Positions 11,299 through 24,573 of a stretch of 64,000 nucleotides of DNA are shown one piece after another. Origin of the DNA: Jacaranda mimosifolia (Eukaryota > Streptophyta > Magnoliopsida > Lamiales > Bignoniaceae). The stretch lies in NCBI GenBank assembly GCA_018894105.1, contig CM032123.1, forward strand, positions 4,341,001 to 4,405,000, in the 5' to 3' direction. Under the pieces are notes generated by a model. The model did no database searches. It was not told the DNA's origin and saw only the letters and a list, made by a program, of their open reading frames with translations. Numbering within the stretch: the first letter of the stretch is position 1; each line of letters begins with the position of its first letter. The position numbers were made by a program, and so were the translations under genes.

Positions 11299-12924
11299 TA
11301 TGCTATTCAAAATTGAATTAAAGTGAATTTTGAAATGAATCCTTACAATTATTAAAAATAATATTTTACGATGATGCAAGCATAAATTACTAATAATTTA
11401 ATTCCTTTCATAAATTTAGTGTGACGACCACAATAAATATTTCAATTAACATATTCTCGACGAGCCCAAAATGATTATTACGCCCAATTATATTTAAACC
11501 ACACAATCATTTAATGTAACATCTTTGGACCTATAAAAGTGTACAACAATGTAACTTGTATATGTCATTCAATTTGGACACCAACACAAGTTTGTTATGA
11601 ACCATCACCTCATATCCATCACTACCTTTTATGATCAGATGCCCAATAAACTTTTGCTCTTTCATTATTGTAAGTTTGAAAGTTGGTAATAAATATTTTG
11701 GTAAATTCTTACACATTTCGCTAGGTCAATATAGAAAAACCCAAGTAAACCACATTAGACATAAATATTATATAAAAAAAAAATTATAATATCAATGATA
11801 AGGAGAATAAGCGATAATATAAAATTGTCACTAATTATATATATTAGGTGGTGATAATTTTTATATTGTCAGTGGTAATATCTTTTAAATGATAATAATT
11901 TTTATTTTATCATAATATAACTTAATATTGACAATACCTAATTTTTTTAAGTTGTAACTATTGACAATTACTAATATATGTATAGCGACAACCAAATTGC
12001 AATTTTTATTGTCGCTGAAATTTGTAACAAAATTTTCATTGTTATTAGGTAGTTATTAGAAAAGTGCCACTAATTGTAAATAGTGACAAGAATTTTGCTT
12101 ATAAAATTTTTTATTACATTCTTGTCGCTAATTGCTTATAAAGACAATTCTCGTTACTATTAAACTTATAAAACTCATTATTGTAATAAAATAATTTTTT
12201 ATTTAATATATATCATTGATTAATAACAACTTTTATATTGTCACCTACTATTTTATTATTATTATTAAATTTTTTTAATAAAGTTACAATATATAAACTT
12301 ATAAAAAGGTGGTTGTCCTCAAATTTAGAGAATGCAATCCATGGTTAATGGAAGTACTCAGTGTAACTTTGACATGTGACAACTTATGTAATTATTAATA
12401 GTTTAACTAGGAATATTTATCTGATTTACACTCTGTAATGCAATGATCAATCATATCTTTTACAAAAGTCCCAAATTAAATCCTTAATTTGTACAGTATA
12501 TATAGTTGAAGATTATAATTAACGCCTCAATTGTTTTTATTCTCAAATTTCATTTCCATATTTTTTTACTATTTAAAAATAGAAGCACATCACTTTATAC
12601 ATATTTTCACTCAATATATATATATTTTTATTCTCAAACAGCATTTTTTAATAATCTATATATTTTCTTTGAATAACATATATATCTTCTTTTATATTAT
12701 TATTATTATTATTATCTTTCTCCATATATAACCTATTAAACCCAATATAATCATTCTATTTCCAATCATCAACCCAAATACAAGCACATTTTCAATTTGT
12801 TTCCACTAGCTTTTGAAAATTTGAAAATAATAAAAATAAAAAATAAGATTGAAATGAAAATAAAATCAAATGGGCCATAAGTGGTCCAAAATGTCACACG
12901 TATGATATTTTCAAGAAACTTGTA
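11299..12924. other. AT-rich intergenic DNA with degenerate repeats
   Basis: No gene is seen. The segment 11770-12300 repeats short variants of TTATATTGTCA and TTGTCGCTAATT in both orientations. This suggests an old, degraded inverted-repeat transposon, but ends and a target duplication could not be fixed. Confidence 0.4.
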
Positions 12925-12932
12925 GGTGTAAA

Positions 12933-13611
12933 CGTTGTTTAAAAAGTTGGACCAGATCAGGCGGTCAGACCAATTGAACCATCGACAACCCTATGAACGG
13001 GTCCGGTTTTGAGTAAAAATCGATAAATAAAGAAAATCATCCTATTTTGTGAAGACCATCTGAACCAATGGTCGAATTGTCTGAATCATTGAACTGTTCA
13101 CGGTTTATAAAAATCGAACCGGTTTATTTATTTATTTTTCTTCCCTTTAATTTTTGGCATAATTAACACTTTTTTTTTTTAAATTATTTTTGGCCTAATG
13201 TGAACCTCCAAAGCTAAAATATATCTTACAAAGGTAAAAGCTAAAATATTCAAACAAATCTACAAAATAAAAGTCCCAAATCAATCTAATATTCTAATTT
13301 TTAAATCCAACTAGAAGGTAGAAACCTTTAGTCTCTTATACCAACCTATGTGCTCTTGGCGATCTCTTTCAACTAAGAAATTCTAATTATAGCTTATGAA
13401 CTTGAACAATATAATTTAAACTCTTTATATTTTATCCTTAATATTTTATTAATTTTTAAATAATATATAAAATATATAATATATATTAGGTAATTATGAT
13501 GTCACGGTTTAATTATTGTTGTTCAATTATGATTTCACCAATGATTAAATCAGTGAACCATGAGTCGGTAAGTTTTTTGATTCAATGAATGGTTCAATTT
13601 TTCAAACATTG
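12933..13611. mobile_element. hAT-like non-autonomous TIR element
   Basis: A perfect 8-bp duplication GGTGTAAA flanks it at 12925-12932 and 13612-13619. The left end (CGTTGTTTAAAAAGTTGGAC) and the reverse complement of the right end (CAATGTTTGAAAAATTGAAC) form an imperfect TIR. Further copies of the subterminal motif (GAACCATTGA, TGAACC, AACCGGTTT) lie inside. The 8-bp duplication fits the hAT superfamily. There is no coding capacity. Confidence 0.7.
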
Positions 13612-13779
13612 GGTGTAAATAAAACACTCCGACAAAATTAATTTTGTTCTTTATAAACATATATCAATTATATACTTGGTAATATTCAAAAATAAATTAA
13701 AAGTTAGCTTAGCTAGCCACAATATATTCATTTCAATTCAATAATTTTGAATCAATTAATTATTTTATTTTATTTTATT

Positions 13780-14100
13780 TTTGTTCCTCAAAAGAAACTT
13801 ATAATATTTATTAACAAGATGAGATATTGGTGGGTGTCACCATCTACCCGCACACTACCAGCTGCTCTTTCTTTTGGTAGTCCCCCACAGGCCACAGGGT
13901 GGGAACGGGGGCATTCATAATTTATGATGAGAGCAAGAGAGCGTATTCCATCTTCTTTTGGGTCACAAAACACTACCACCACCTCCATATATATATTTTT
14001 CATGCTCCACAACACAAATGTGGTCCCTTTGTTTTCTCTATTCAATTCATTATCATATTACTATCTACCCTTTGTGCTTGACATCTTGTGAGTACTTATA
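13780..14100 (+). promoter_or_regulatory. Possible distal promoter or leader exon of the BELL gene
   Basis: This block is compositionally more complex than its surroundings. It has a TATA-like CCATATATATATTTTTCATG near 13985, followed by CT-rich sequence and a good donor-like site CTTGTGAGTAC at about 14087. BELL genes often have intron-containing leaders, so a remote 5' exon is conceivable, but no transcript evidence is available. It could equally be unrelated conserved non-coding DNA. Confidence 0.2.
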
Positions 14101-14985
14101 CATATCATGAATATAAAATAACTAAATAAATAAATAAGAAAGCATTTAATTTTTTTTTAATATGGAACTATTTTTGGAGGGTAAATATTGTTTCACCCCT
14201 ACAATCAACCATGAATTTTTACATTCTTACATCGAAGAAAAAGAAATAAATACAAGGCGACTTTTATTGATGCGAATACAATAAAATGATAATTTTATGC
14301 TTATTAAATAGGATCTCGGTTTTTTCAAATTGGATTGGACCTAGTTAACCCAACCGATGCAACTCCACTGTAGGTGCAGATGCTCCTGGTTATGCCGTAT
14401 AACTTATACATATTTGTCAAATGACACTTTTATAAATATTTAATGTTACATGTATAAAAATTTAAATTTTATCTTCTTTACTCTTTATTATTCTCTTGTC
14501 AACTCAAATACTGACCTAAGTGTTAGAGAATTTTTGTTGAGTAACTCAATCCAAATCTTTGAAATCTTGGCCTTGTTTGTTGATTCGTCTACATCATATA
14601 CCGTTCAACTCCAAATACTAAAATCCAACCTCGAAACAATCCAATTAATTACTCCTAAACTCATATCAGCTTTAAAATTAGACATAGTACTTTCTCATTT
14701 TATTTTCAAACATTTTCTTTTTCTTTATTAAAATTGAAGATATGTCTAAAAATTGCATAACCTCTCATCAAACAAAGGAATCTTGGCAAGCCATTTATCC
14801 TACGTTTTTATGCTTCAATTTTTTTTCCTTTTGCTCGTGGCTAGATGTTGTCTCCGACATCAATCAGCAGACTCAAGAAATAAATGCTGAAAGCAAACTT
14901 TTCATTTTGATAGATCAACATCTCTGAAAGTTTTTTGCCAATGGGGTTGCTGTTAAAAGGCATGCTATAATCACTGCCTATGTTT

Positions 14986-15001
14986 AGTACAGTACTGTAC
15001 T
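14986..15001. other. 16-bp perfect palindrome with GTAC cores
   Basis: AGTACAGTACTGTACT reads the same on both strands and contains three GTAC units. GTAC is the core recognised by SBP/SPL proteins and by copper-response regulators in plants. It lies about 1.9 kb upstream of the BELL start codon, and any regulatory role is speculation. Confidence 0.3.
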
Positions 15002-15673
15002 CATGTTCCATATATTTGTAATAAAAAAAACTATAACCTTAATTTTTTCCTCAGTCATATTATCACATAGAGGAAATTCTAAGCAGCAAAAGGAATTTGA
15101 ACTGAGGAATTACAACCTCTTTGCCCTGGAATATATAAATATATATGTATGTAATCGTTCTTTTAGAACAGTAACTATTCTGATGCATTTTTATTCCTTT
15201 AGACAAAAACCATAAAGTATATTGTTCCATGCATGATCAGTGAAACAATATTGTCAGTGTGTCCTGATTACCATAAAGGACAAATTGATATTCTTATATG
15301 GTTTATAAGCAATCCCATTTGGGTTATAAGGCTGTGTTCATGTTGTCAGTAGCAATTTTCGTTTTTTTTATTTTTTTATTTTCCTTTTTCCAAGAAAAAT
15401 ATATATTTTGATGTGGTCTTTTTCACAGGGAAACATTTCCTGTTCAGCAGTTAAATGTTATTTATGGTAACAAAATTTCTGGTTAGCAAAACCCTACAAT
15501 TAATGTTAAGAAGTACAACAACCAACATCTTTTCATATCAGATAGCTACCTAGCTTTATAGGACACAAAAATCATAGTACCAAAACTTAAATATACTTAT
15601 GTTGAAGTAGCTGTCACATTATTTGATACCCTAATTAAACCTTCGGAGGCTGAAGAGCAAATATGTGCACTTA

Positions 15674-16042
15674 GGGTTGTTTGGATTTGTTTTCTGAAAG
15701 TATTTTTATTTTTTAATGAAAATAAATAATAAAAAATTTGTTATAAATTTGAATTTGAAAATGGAATATTATTTAGAGGTTTTGTTTAAAATATATGATT
15801 ATGTAGAATTAAAAATGAGTTGTATTTGAAAAATATAGTATTTTTGTATTAAAAGTCGTGCAAATATGAGTACAAAAAAATAAAAAGTGGTGAAAAATGA
15901 AAATAGAGAGAGAGTGTAATAGTGTATTTTAGAAAATATTTTGAGAATGAAAATGTTTATAAAAATAAAAGGGAAGTTGATAGTTTTATATTTTCAATTT
16001 CAGTAGAAAATAAAAAGGGTGTTTGAAAATAAAATCAAACGG
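15674..16042. mobile_element. Short TIR element (hAT-like MITE)
   Basis: GCACTTA occurs immediately outside both ends (15667-15673 and 16043-16049), giving a 7-8 bp duplication. The left end GGGTTGTTTGGATTTG and the inverted right end CCGTTTGATTTTATTTTC match imperfectly. The inside is A/T-rich without coding content. Confidence 0.5.
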
Positions 16043-16394
16043 GCACTTACTGCTAAATTTACTAATTTTAGTATGACCCGACTCAAAAATACCTAATTTA
16101 TTTTTAAGAATACATATTATATATATTCATAGTAATAAATTCATCAACAAATATAGAAGATTTTGTTGGTTAAATATTGTCTTGTCAAATTTGAAGAGTT
16201 TTGTCCTTATTTCAATACAACTCGTCTTAAAACTACCGACTCCTTTGTTATATGGAATAAAACCTGATATTTTCTCGTAGTTATTTTTTCGACTAAATAA
16301 ATATTGTGGTTAACTTTCACTATCTCAACTTTCTCCTTTTAACTCAATAAAAATTTCAAAAGCAAGCATACAAATGATAAGTTTTGCAGTAATA

Positions 16395-16891
16395 TTATAT
16401 AGAAATTAGTATAGTGAAAGTGAAGTGAGGTAGTGAAGAAGAAGAGGGCGACCCTTTTTTCTCCTCTCCTTTCATTATCCCTTCTCCCTGGATTTCTATT
16501 TCTGATCCCAGAAAAACTGTCCCTGAGATTCCATGAACCAGATTTGAAGCACAAAGATCAACACATAATTTCTGTAGCAAGAAGATTCATTAATTTCTCT
16601 ATCAGGGAAAATGATGTTTCCAGGATCCGATTCAATCATATCCAAACCTTACTACTTTCTTTAACAGGTATGCTGTTAATCGACAAACGTCTGGAAAAAA
16701 TTCAAAGGAATTATACATGAATACAAAACTGATGAAGTAATTAAACTAGATTTGATCTATATATGATTAATCTGTTGGTCTTTTTGTGGTGTGGAACAGA
16801 TTCAAGACTAGGGATAGGAAAAACCCAAGGAAAAAAGGGAAGAATTTTGAGTTTCCTTAACTTCAAGCGTCTAGATTTTGTCTGCAAATTC
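16395..16891 (+). promoter_or_regulatory. Leader of the BELL gene with a likely 5' UTR intron
   Basis: A CT-rich stretch around 16433-16520 is typical of a plant 5' UTR. A donor-like CAG/GTATGC at 16667/16668 and an acceptor-like GGAACAG ending at 16799 suggest an intron of about 130 bp in the leader. The frame that opens at 16763 runs into the coding exon, but the conserved start is the ATG at 16892, so 16800-16891 is taken as untranslated. This is an inference from splice-like sites only. Confidence 0.4.
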
Positions 16892-19676
16892 ATGTCCCAA
16901 AGCTTCCAGCACGGAATCTACAGCTTTTCAAATGCAAAGCAGCAAGGGGACTGGATGATAAGAGAGCACGGCTTCCAGACTTTACCCCAAGTGCAAGGTG
17001 ACTTAGCCGGGCAGCAGCAGCTGCCGGCGCCAGCCTATGATACCGGCGGGATGTTGGCGGAGATTATCAACTTGCCGTGGAGAAAAGCTGATAATATTTT
17101 GGATGATCAGATCCAAACGGGTTATAACCTGTGGCCTCAGAAACAGCAGCTGTCAGCGGGAGTAAATGAGTCTACTGCTGCAGCTGACGAGGTGAGTTTT
17201 TCAGAAGCTGGAAAGTAATTGCAATCATATAGCTTATGTAATGATGGAATTTTCATGCAAATAGTGCAGTAATTCTCATGATTTTCATTAATTTTTTTTT
17301 TCTTCCCTTGCAGCTTCCTTTTATCAATCCGCAATTCAAACCTTCTGCTTCTTCCTCTTCCTCTTACCTTCAAAAGTTAGTTCCCACTTCATCAGACTCT
17401 CTACTTCAAGGGTTTCACTTAATTAGTCCGGCAGGGCCGGCGTCCAATATGGATCCTCCATCCCAGTTCTCCTGGAGTAGAAACGATGAAACGGTGAGAA
17501 CTGGAAGGGTGTTGGAGGGACAAGGCCTTTCTTTATCACTATCTTCTTCTTTAAGAAACTTGGAAGCCACCAAATTGGATAAAGTAAGTATGGGACATGG
17601 TGAATTATACTTCCATGGTCAAGGAATGGGGACGACTTCAAATCTTGGGACTAATCATCAACTCCTTTTCCATCCTCCAAAATTAGTACCATCAGATCCT
17701 GAGAATCAGGTCCATTTTGGGTACTTAGAATCCACAAGAAGTACGAATTTCTTGAGGAATTCGCGCTACTTGAGGGCTGCTCAAGAATTGCTGGAAGAAA
17801 TCTGCTGTGTGGGAAGAGGGCAATTGAAGAATCACAAAATCAAGAATCAAGATAGAAACCCTAATTCGGCCTCCGACGGTGGTGTTGCTGTGGTTAGACC
17901 GTCTTCCTCATCAAAGGATCATCCTCCCCTATCGCCTTCTGAAAGGACTGAATACCAGAGGAGAAAGATTAAGCTATTGTCAATGCTTGATGAGGTTTTC
18001 AACTCTTTTTTCTCTAGTTCCCTTTATCTCTATGCTCACATCCTTATACATCACATAAAAAGACAACACAACAAATGTTGTCTATAGAAAAAAAAAATCA
18101 ATTTGATCTTCTTCCTTAAACAAAGAAATGGCCGGCTGCAGCTGATATGAAACTTAGAAAATTTTTAGGACTAATTATTATTAGTACAAATGATAAAGTA
18201 ATTAAAATATATATGTTCATTTTGGATGTTCTTTAGCATGACAGGCTGCAGTTGGGGGTACATGTCGACCCAAGATCGACATGCCTCCATTATAGGTTGT
18301 AGCTCAGAATTTAATAAGAAATCTTCTGCTTTTGTATTTCAGATTATAGAACTGCTCAAGGATAATGATTTTAATCTGGCTCCAATTTGGGACCACTTCT
18401 TTTTCTATTACATGTTAATTAATCTTGAATTTTATAGTTCTTAAATTAATCAAAAGTGGTGAATTATTGGAATCAGACATCTGAACATCTCCTTGTACTG
18501 CTGGTTCAATCAGTTCATTCATCAGTTCAGGCCTTTTGTTAAAAGGAGAAAAAGTTCCTCATAAAACAAATAAGCAGTACTTCTTTGATGCTTTTAACAA
18601 TTTGGACACTCATTTGTATATATGTGAGATTCTCTAACTCAGTACCTGATACTGAATTAATGAATATATATCATTTGTTTTCTCTTCAAATGCAATCAAT
18701 GCATAATAGAGCCAGTGTTACAACTTTATTTGGACATTCCTTCTGCCTGAAAAGTTTGACACATTACCAGATTTTTAGGCATCTGCTGAGCTAGTGGACT
18801 ACTCCTAGTCCTAATTTATCATATTCCATGAAGTTAAATTAATTTAAGACCTTCTTTGCATTACATGAACACAATGATGTTTTATTTGTATTGAATAATA
18901 TCTGTTATGATTGTTAAAATTAGATCTGCTTGTTTAGTATTTGATATTGGTATGTGTTGTATATTCATAATGATTAAGGTCAAATTGTGACTGATAGCAC
19001 AAGAAACAATCATAAATCAAAAGACTTTGATCAATTTAAAAGATTCTTTAGCGTGGTCGAAATAATTGAATTTTTTGACTCTTCAATCAAATAAAGGGAT
19101 CAAGGTCGATAAAATTCATAATTTTTTTTATTTTTTCGTTACATTATGATCGAAATATTCAGGAGCTAAGACCACACCACACCACACCACACATCAGTAA
19201 TGAAATCTTCATATACTTTTTCCTAAAATTAGAGAGTTTTGGCATTTGTGGTGATATCATCAGGTGGACGCAAGATACTTGAGGTACTGCGAACAAATGC
19301 AGGCGATGGTGAATTCGTTCGACTCAATGGTGGGCCAAGGGGCGGCGGCGCCTTACACGGGGCTAGCCCAGAAGGCGATGTCGCGGCATTTCCGGTGCAT
19401 GAAGGACGCAATAGCAGGCGAACTAAAGGCCTGCTGCGAGGCTCTTGGGGAGAAAGATTTGACAGGAGGGACTGGACTGACCAAAGGGGAAACCCCAAGG
19501 CTGAAAATTCTTGAGCAGAAATACAGACAGCAAAAAGCCCTTCAGCATATGGGAATGCTGGACCCTGAACCCTGGAGGCCCCAGAGGGGTTTGCCTGAGA
19601 GATCTCTTAACATATTGAGATCATGGCTTTTTGACCATTTTCTCCATCCGTATATACACACACACTCTCCCTCATT

Positions 19677-19728
<52 letters not shown>

Positions 19729-22700
19729 GACTCCTAGTATGAGAAAATTTTTACTGTGTTTGAAGTTTAAGGATTAGGGGTGAAATGATTAGTGATTATT
19801 GTTAGAATTTGAAATGTGAGATTGTTTTTTGTCTGTCTGATCAGGTACCCGAGTGAAGCAGACAAACATATGCTGTCTCGACAGACTGGTTTATCCAAAA
19901 ATCAGGTACTCGATTATATCTTCTGCCATCAAAATCGATCGTCGTATCTGTTGAAAGGGATATTTCATTTTTGCCTTTGGTTTGCGTGAATTATGTGAAT
20001 CATGTATATGTTTACGTGTTTTGTTTGAGTGGGGTGGGGCTGGAGGAGGTGGGAAGGGTTCTTGATCTAAAAATTGCAATTTTTTTTTTTTCATTTAGTG
20101 TGACGTTATTTTTGGCGTGCATAAGATATAGTCATAGATTATTTTGAGAGTAGTACTGGAAAGTTGGGTGAATCAGTAGAGAAAAAGAAATTATTAATAC
20201 TGATTTTAAGTATATTAGTGCAAGAAAAAAGCCAAAGATTTTTTATACAGTTATTTTAGGCAAATCAAAATTTAATTTACCAATGTGAAAACTATCATTT
20301 GTTAGGATAAAAGGGCTTTCTTTTTGTATAGTATAGATATAAACAAAAATACGTATTTAGAACTTGTTAAAATTTAAATTGTAAATCTTATATATATATA
20401 TAAGGTGTAAGGACGATGTTGTTAAATCTGTTGGCACTCAACTCATCTAAATATTGTGTGTTAATTAACACTTGTGAATTATTTATATATTAGCTTATGC
20501 TAACACTTCATCCATTTATATGGAAGGTAAAACTGTTAAAATGGATCAAGAACTTTTCTAAAATATAATAATAAATAATATAATTATTTTACTTAATTTA
20601 ATTGAATAATATAAACAATAGAATATTAAAATTTAAAGTTCTTGGTCGGGAAAAAAGGAAAAGGAAGGAAAAAATTGGAAGTATTTATTACTCAGCATTT
20701 TTATAATATATGTTGGTTAATTCTAAAACACATAAAGTTGGGAGTACTTTTGATCCCATAAATCCAGTATCACAATTTGTTTTTCTAATATATGCATATA
20801 TATATATATATATATATAATTAGGTTAAAATCTTTGAAGTCAAACATCTGGGACTTGGCAAAAGCAAAAAGAAATTAAGACAGAAGATTCTGCGCCTAAG
20901 ATGGAATAATATCTTCAGAATCTAATATGATCTTTGAGCCAAACATATATGGTTATAGATTGTAGTTTCGAGGGAAGATGTTGCAAGAAAACTACAAATT
21001 TTTTATCTCTATATTCCTTACATATAAAATAAAGTTTTATCATTGTCCAACTCAGATTATCTATTTCATTTAGTGTTTTATCTTCTATTTCACTATTTTA
21101 TAGATACATATCAAATGTAAAAAAAAAATTCTTAAAATTCATTTGGTTATGGATGAAATTCACTTGGTACGTATCAATGAAATGGAATAAAAGATGAAAT
21201 ACCAATTAAAATAGAAGATATAAAATTACGTTTTCCTTAAAAACAAATAGTTACAATCAAATAAATGATAGTACATGCATGATCAAATAATTTCACTTTG
21301 TACTATTAGTCACATATATTTATTGTTATTTGCATTAAAACAAAAGTATGTCTGAACTTTATTCACATAATCATAATTCTTTTAATATATCAAAACATAA
21401 TATAACATTAAACTTTTATAGATAGTCAATCAAAAGTTTGGTTGCAGGTAATATATATATATATATATATATATAAGAAAAATTAAACGATTTGTGTTAT
21501 TACACTTTATCTATGTTATTTATATAGTATGAGGATATTAAAATAATTATTTGTTATGTTTTTTAATGCATTTACTAAGTTAACTCTAGTCATATAAAAA
21601 AAAAAATGTCAAAAGAAATTCTATCATCTTCTTTTTTCATCTTTATCCCCCGCATACTATGTTTATTTTCTCCAACAGTACATTTTCTTTTGAGAATATA
21701 TTATTTCATAGAACAAATTCAAACAAATACATTTAAATAATTGAAGAAATATACTACTATAAAAATAAATATATCTTTAACTTTATCTATATAAATAATT
21801 TCATCGAGTACTATACCATGATCATTGATCACTAATGTGTATAATTTATCTGTAATAGAGTACCACTAAATAATTAAAAACCCACGACCTAATTAAGATA
21901 AAGGAAAAATATTATACCTTGTCCTATAGTTAATCATATGTCTACATATATATATGCATCATACATATATATGTACTCTTAAAGCATTGTCATACAGAGC
22001 AAGTCAGAAGTCCATTAGATTCGAACCTCCAATCTCACATTTTATGTGTGAAAGTTATATTATTGGATCAAAAGCTGCTCGACTGTACGTGTGGAAGTTT
22101 ACTTATAACTTCTTTGTATTTGCTTCTGGTGTGTATTTGTTTGCAGGTAAAAATAAATAAATACCAGACAGATAAACTCTAAAGTCAGGCTCAGTAATAA
22201 TTTTAGGACTTTCCTCTTTACCAAGGGCAAAAAGAAGAAAAACATTCTTGCTTTCCCCTAAGATTTCTTGCATGATCTTGTGTGTATGCATTAAATGATG
22301 AATGAACTGAAATTCATTGCTGCAGAAAAAATTTATTACCCTATCACTGCCCTAACTCTCCCCCCCCCCCCCCCCCCACCCAAACACCCACCAATAAAAT
22401 CCACTGTCCCAGGTATCAAATTGGTTCATAAATGCTAGGGTTCGCCTGTGGAAGCCCATGGTGGAAGAAATGTACCAGCAAGAGTTTCAAGAGGAGGTAC
22501 AAGAGGTCACAGCAGGTAAAGAGGAAATTACCAGTGCTGATCAGATAGCTGCACAAACTGCAGGAAGCAAAAGATTGGAAATAAATAATGCTGCAGCAGA
22601 AAAGGACCCTTCATCACAGCAGGGAAAACAAGTGGTGGTGCCGCGAGGCGGCGCCTCCTCCGCCGCCTCCGCGTGCCATGAGATGATGCAGGCGGAGTAC

Positions 22701-22880
22701 CGGTGTTTCCTGACGAATCCCGAGGTGGGGCCGCTGGGCTTGGTTGGTGGTGGCGCTGGCGGTGGCGGTGTAGGTGGTCAGGCTGCAGGGGATCAAGTGT
22801 CCCTTACATTGGGACTGAGGCATTCGGACAATGTGCCCAGAATGAGCCAACTCTCAATTAGAGACTTTGAAGCTTATTAA
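16892..22880 (+). CDS. BEL1-like homeodomain (BELL/TALE) transcription factor
   Basis: Five coding exons (16892-17191, 17314-17994, 19264-19649, 19845-19905, 22413-22880) join in frame to 631 residues. The start [14 protein letters not shown] resembles N termini of BELL proteins. In order come a ZIBEL-type motif (GLSLSLSS, about 171-178), the SKY box ([16 protein letters not shown], from 250), the BELL domain (about 309-395) and a TALE homeodomain (about 429-491; [32 protein letters not shown]). A C-terminal ZIBEL motif VSLTLGL lies at about 605. BELL proteins act in the nucleus as heterodimers with KNOX proteins through the SKY/BELL region and control meristem, organ and flowering development. 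The homeodomain is split by two introns, one of them 2.5 kb. The subfamily cannot be fixed by eye. All splice sites are GT/AG. Confidence 0.93.
19678..19729. repeat. Compound CT/CA microsatellite in BELL intron 3
   Basis: A (CT)n run passes directly into a (CA)n run about 30 bp after the exon 3 donor. It is likely to be length-polymorphic and could serve as a marker. Confidence 0.9.
22360..22377 (+). repeat. 18-bp poly-C tract before BELL exon 5
   Basis: Eighteen consecutive C residues lie about 35 bp upstream of the exon 5 acceptor, inside or next to the polypyrimidine tract. Tract length could be unstable in replication or in sequencing. Confidence 0.85.
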
Positions 22881-24570
22881 TAAATAATAATTAATAAAAA
22901 AACATTTGAAAGGATGAGGATTAATAAATAATGTATGTGAGGCTTATTATTTTTTAGTATAATGTGCGTGGAACTTGTATATATATATATATATATATAT
23001 ATAGGAGAAATTAATAATTTCTTATTATGGTTATGGAAAAATGATTTCTTATTTTTTTTTATATAAGAATATACATTTATTTAAGTGTATATATAAGTGC
23101 TCGTAGGGCTCGCATTATATATAGCTATGATTTTGACATATTTTATATGTGTTAAAAATTTTATAATATAAAATAAACAAAAATATTTATTTACTTTTCT
23201 ACGTAACACTATAATTTTATTTGATAGTCATAATATATTTATTTGAATTTTTAAATATATATATATATAATAGTATGATAAAGTAGTATTAGTGAGATGA
23301 TGGATCGAAAATAGTGGATAGTAAATGATAGTTATTTTTTTTGTAAAAATTATAATTATAAAAATTAAAATATAATAATAAGAGACATTTTATGAATATT
23401 ACTAAAAACTTTAATAATTCATCGTATGCCTTTTTAAGGGGAAAAAAACTCTATTTAATGGGTAGCGGAGCAAATACTGCAAATTTGTAGTTTAGTCATT
23501 ATTATTGTTTAAGTAGTTTTAAAATTGATCATTAAAATGTAGTTATTGTTTCCTCGAAGAGCATTTTCTCTTCTCAATCCAAACTCTATTTTTAATATTA
23601 TTTTGATGTTTTTAACACTATTTTAAAATACTTATGATATTGTATTTTATTAATTAGTAATTAATATTAAATTTAAATTCTAAAATTTTATTTTAAAAAT
23701 TAAAAAAAACATAATTTTTATTATTATTTTGTTATGCAGCATGCCAAAAGGTACGCGTTTGAAGGGGAAATTAAATAACACAAATAATTTTTTTAAAATT
23801 CCCAATAATATATAAAAATTATAAACTAATTTAATATGAATTTATATTATAAAATATATAATTTACATATAAATATATGAAACATATAATTCACAAATAA
23901 ACGTGTGCACAAGGTAATATCATTTTAATATTCTTTCAAATCAATTAGTACGTATAAATTATGGAAAGCAAAAAAAAAAAAAAAAAAAAGATATTTTGAA
24001 TCTTTTATTTACATGTTTCATCTCTTATTCCATATTAAATATATATGCCAAATGCATTAAATATTTTTTAATAAAAATAAGTGATTACAATTTAGATACA
24101 CTTAACTTAACGTATAAACATATATAATTGAAATAATCAATGAAATATTTATTGATATAGCTAATAGAGAGGTGAAGATGCTCTAACAAAATATTTGGTT
24201 AAATAGGGAAATGCGATGTTATTGATTCAATTATTTTAGGGTCAATTTTACTTTACGCCTTCAATTGCATGCACGTAACATTTTTTCTCTTAACTATGAA
24301 AAAATATAATATATTCTCTCATTCAACTTAGAAAATATAATATATGCATTTCAATTTTATCCCGCTTTTCAAAATATTTAGAGAAATACAGAGTCATCAT
24401 TTTCAATGTTATGTGAACTTTAAATCAATTCATTTAAATTAGACTACTATAACGATATAATTTAATACCAAAACGATGATTTTTTTAATACATTAACTTC
24501 ACTAATAATTATGCTATAAATATATTTAAATAATTTATATTTTTGAAAAAAGTTTGAATGATTTTTATAA
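22881..24570. other. 3' flank of BELL gene and AT-rich intergenic DNA
   Basis: No gene is seen after the BELL stop codon. The 3' UTR is not delimited. There is an AT dinucleotide run at about 22977-23003 and a poly-A tract near 23970-23990. Confidence 0.6.
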
Positions 24571-24573
24571 ATT

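Noticed and set aside
12531..12731. 66-codon frame rich in Phe, Ile and Tyr
   Set aside because: It is low-complexity A/T DNA in every frame, without gene-like composition.
12786..12880. Sequence similar to the right end of the TIR element at 15674-16042
   Set aside because: Only a short GAAAATAAAATCAAATGGGC-like end is visible and no partner end or duplication was found, so it is not called as an element.
14450..14731. 93-codon plus-strand frame in the BELL upstream region
   Set aside because: It has no recognisable motif and lies in A/T-rich DNA; a chance open frame is the simplest reading.
17137..17373. Minus-strand frame overlapping BELL exon 1 and intron 1
   Set aside because: It is the shadow of a well-supported exon with conserved protein on the plus strand.
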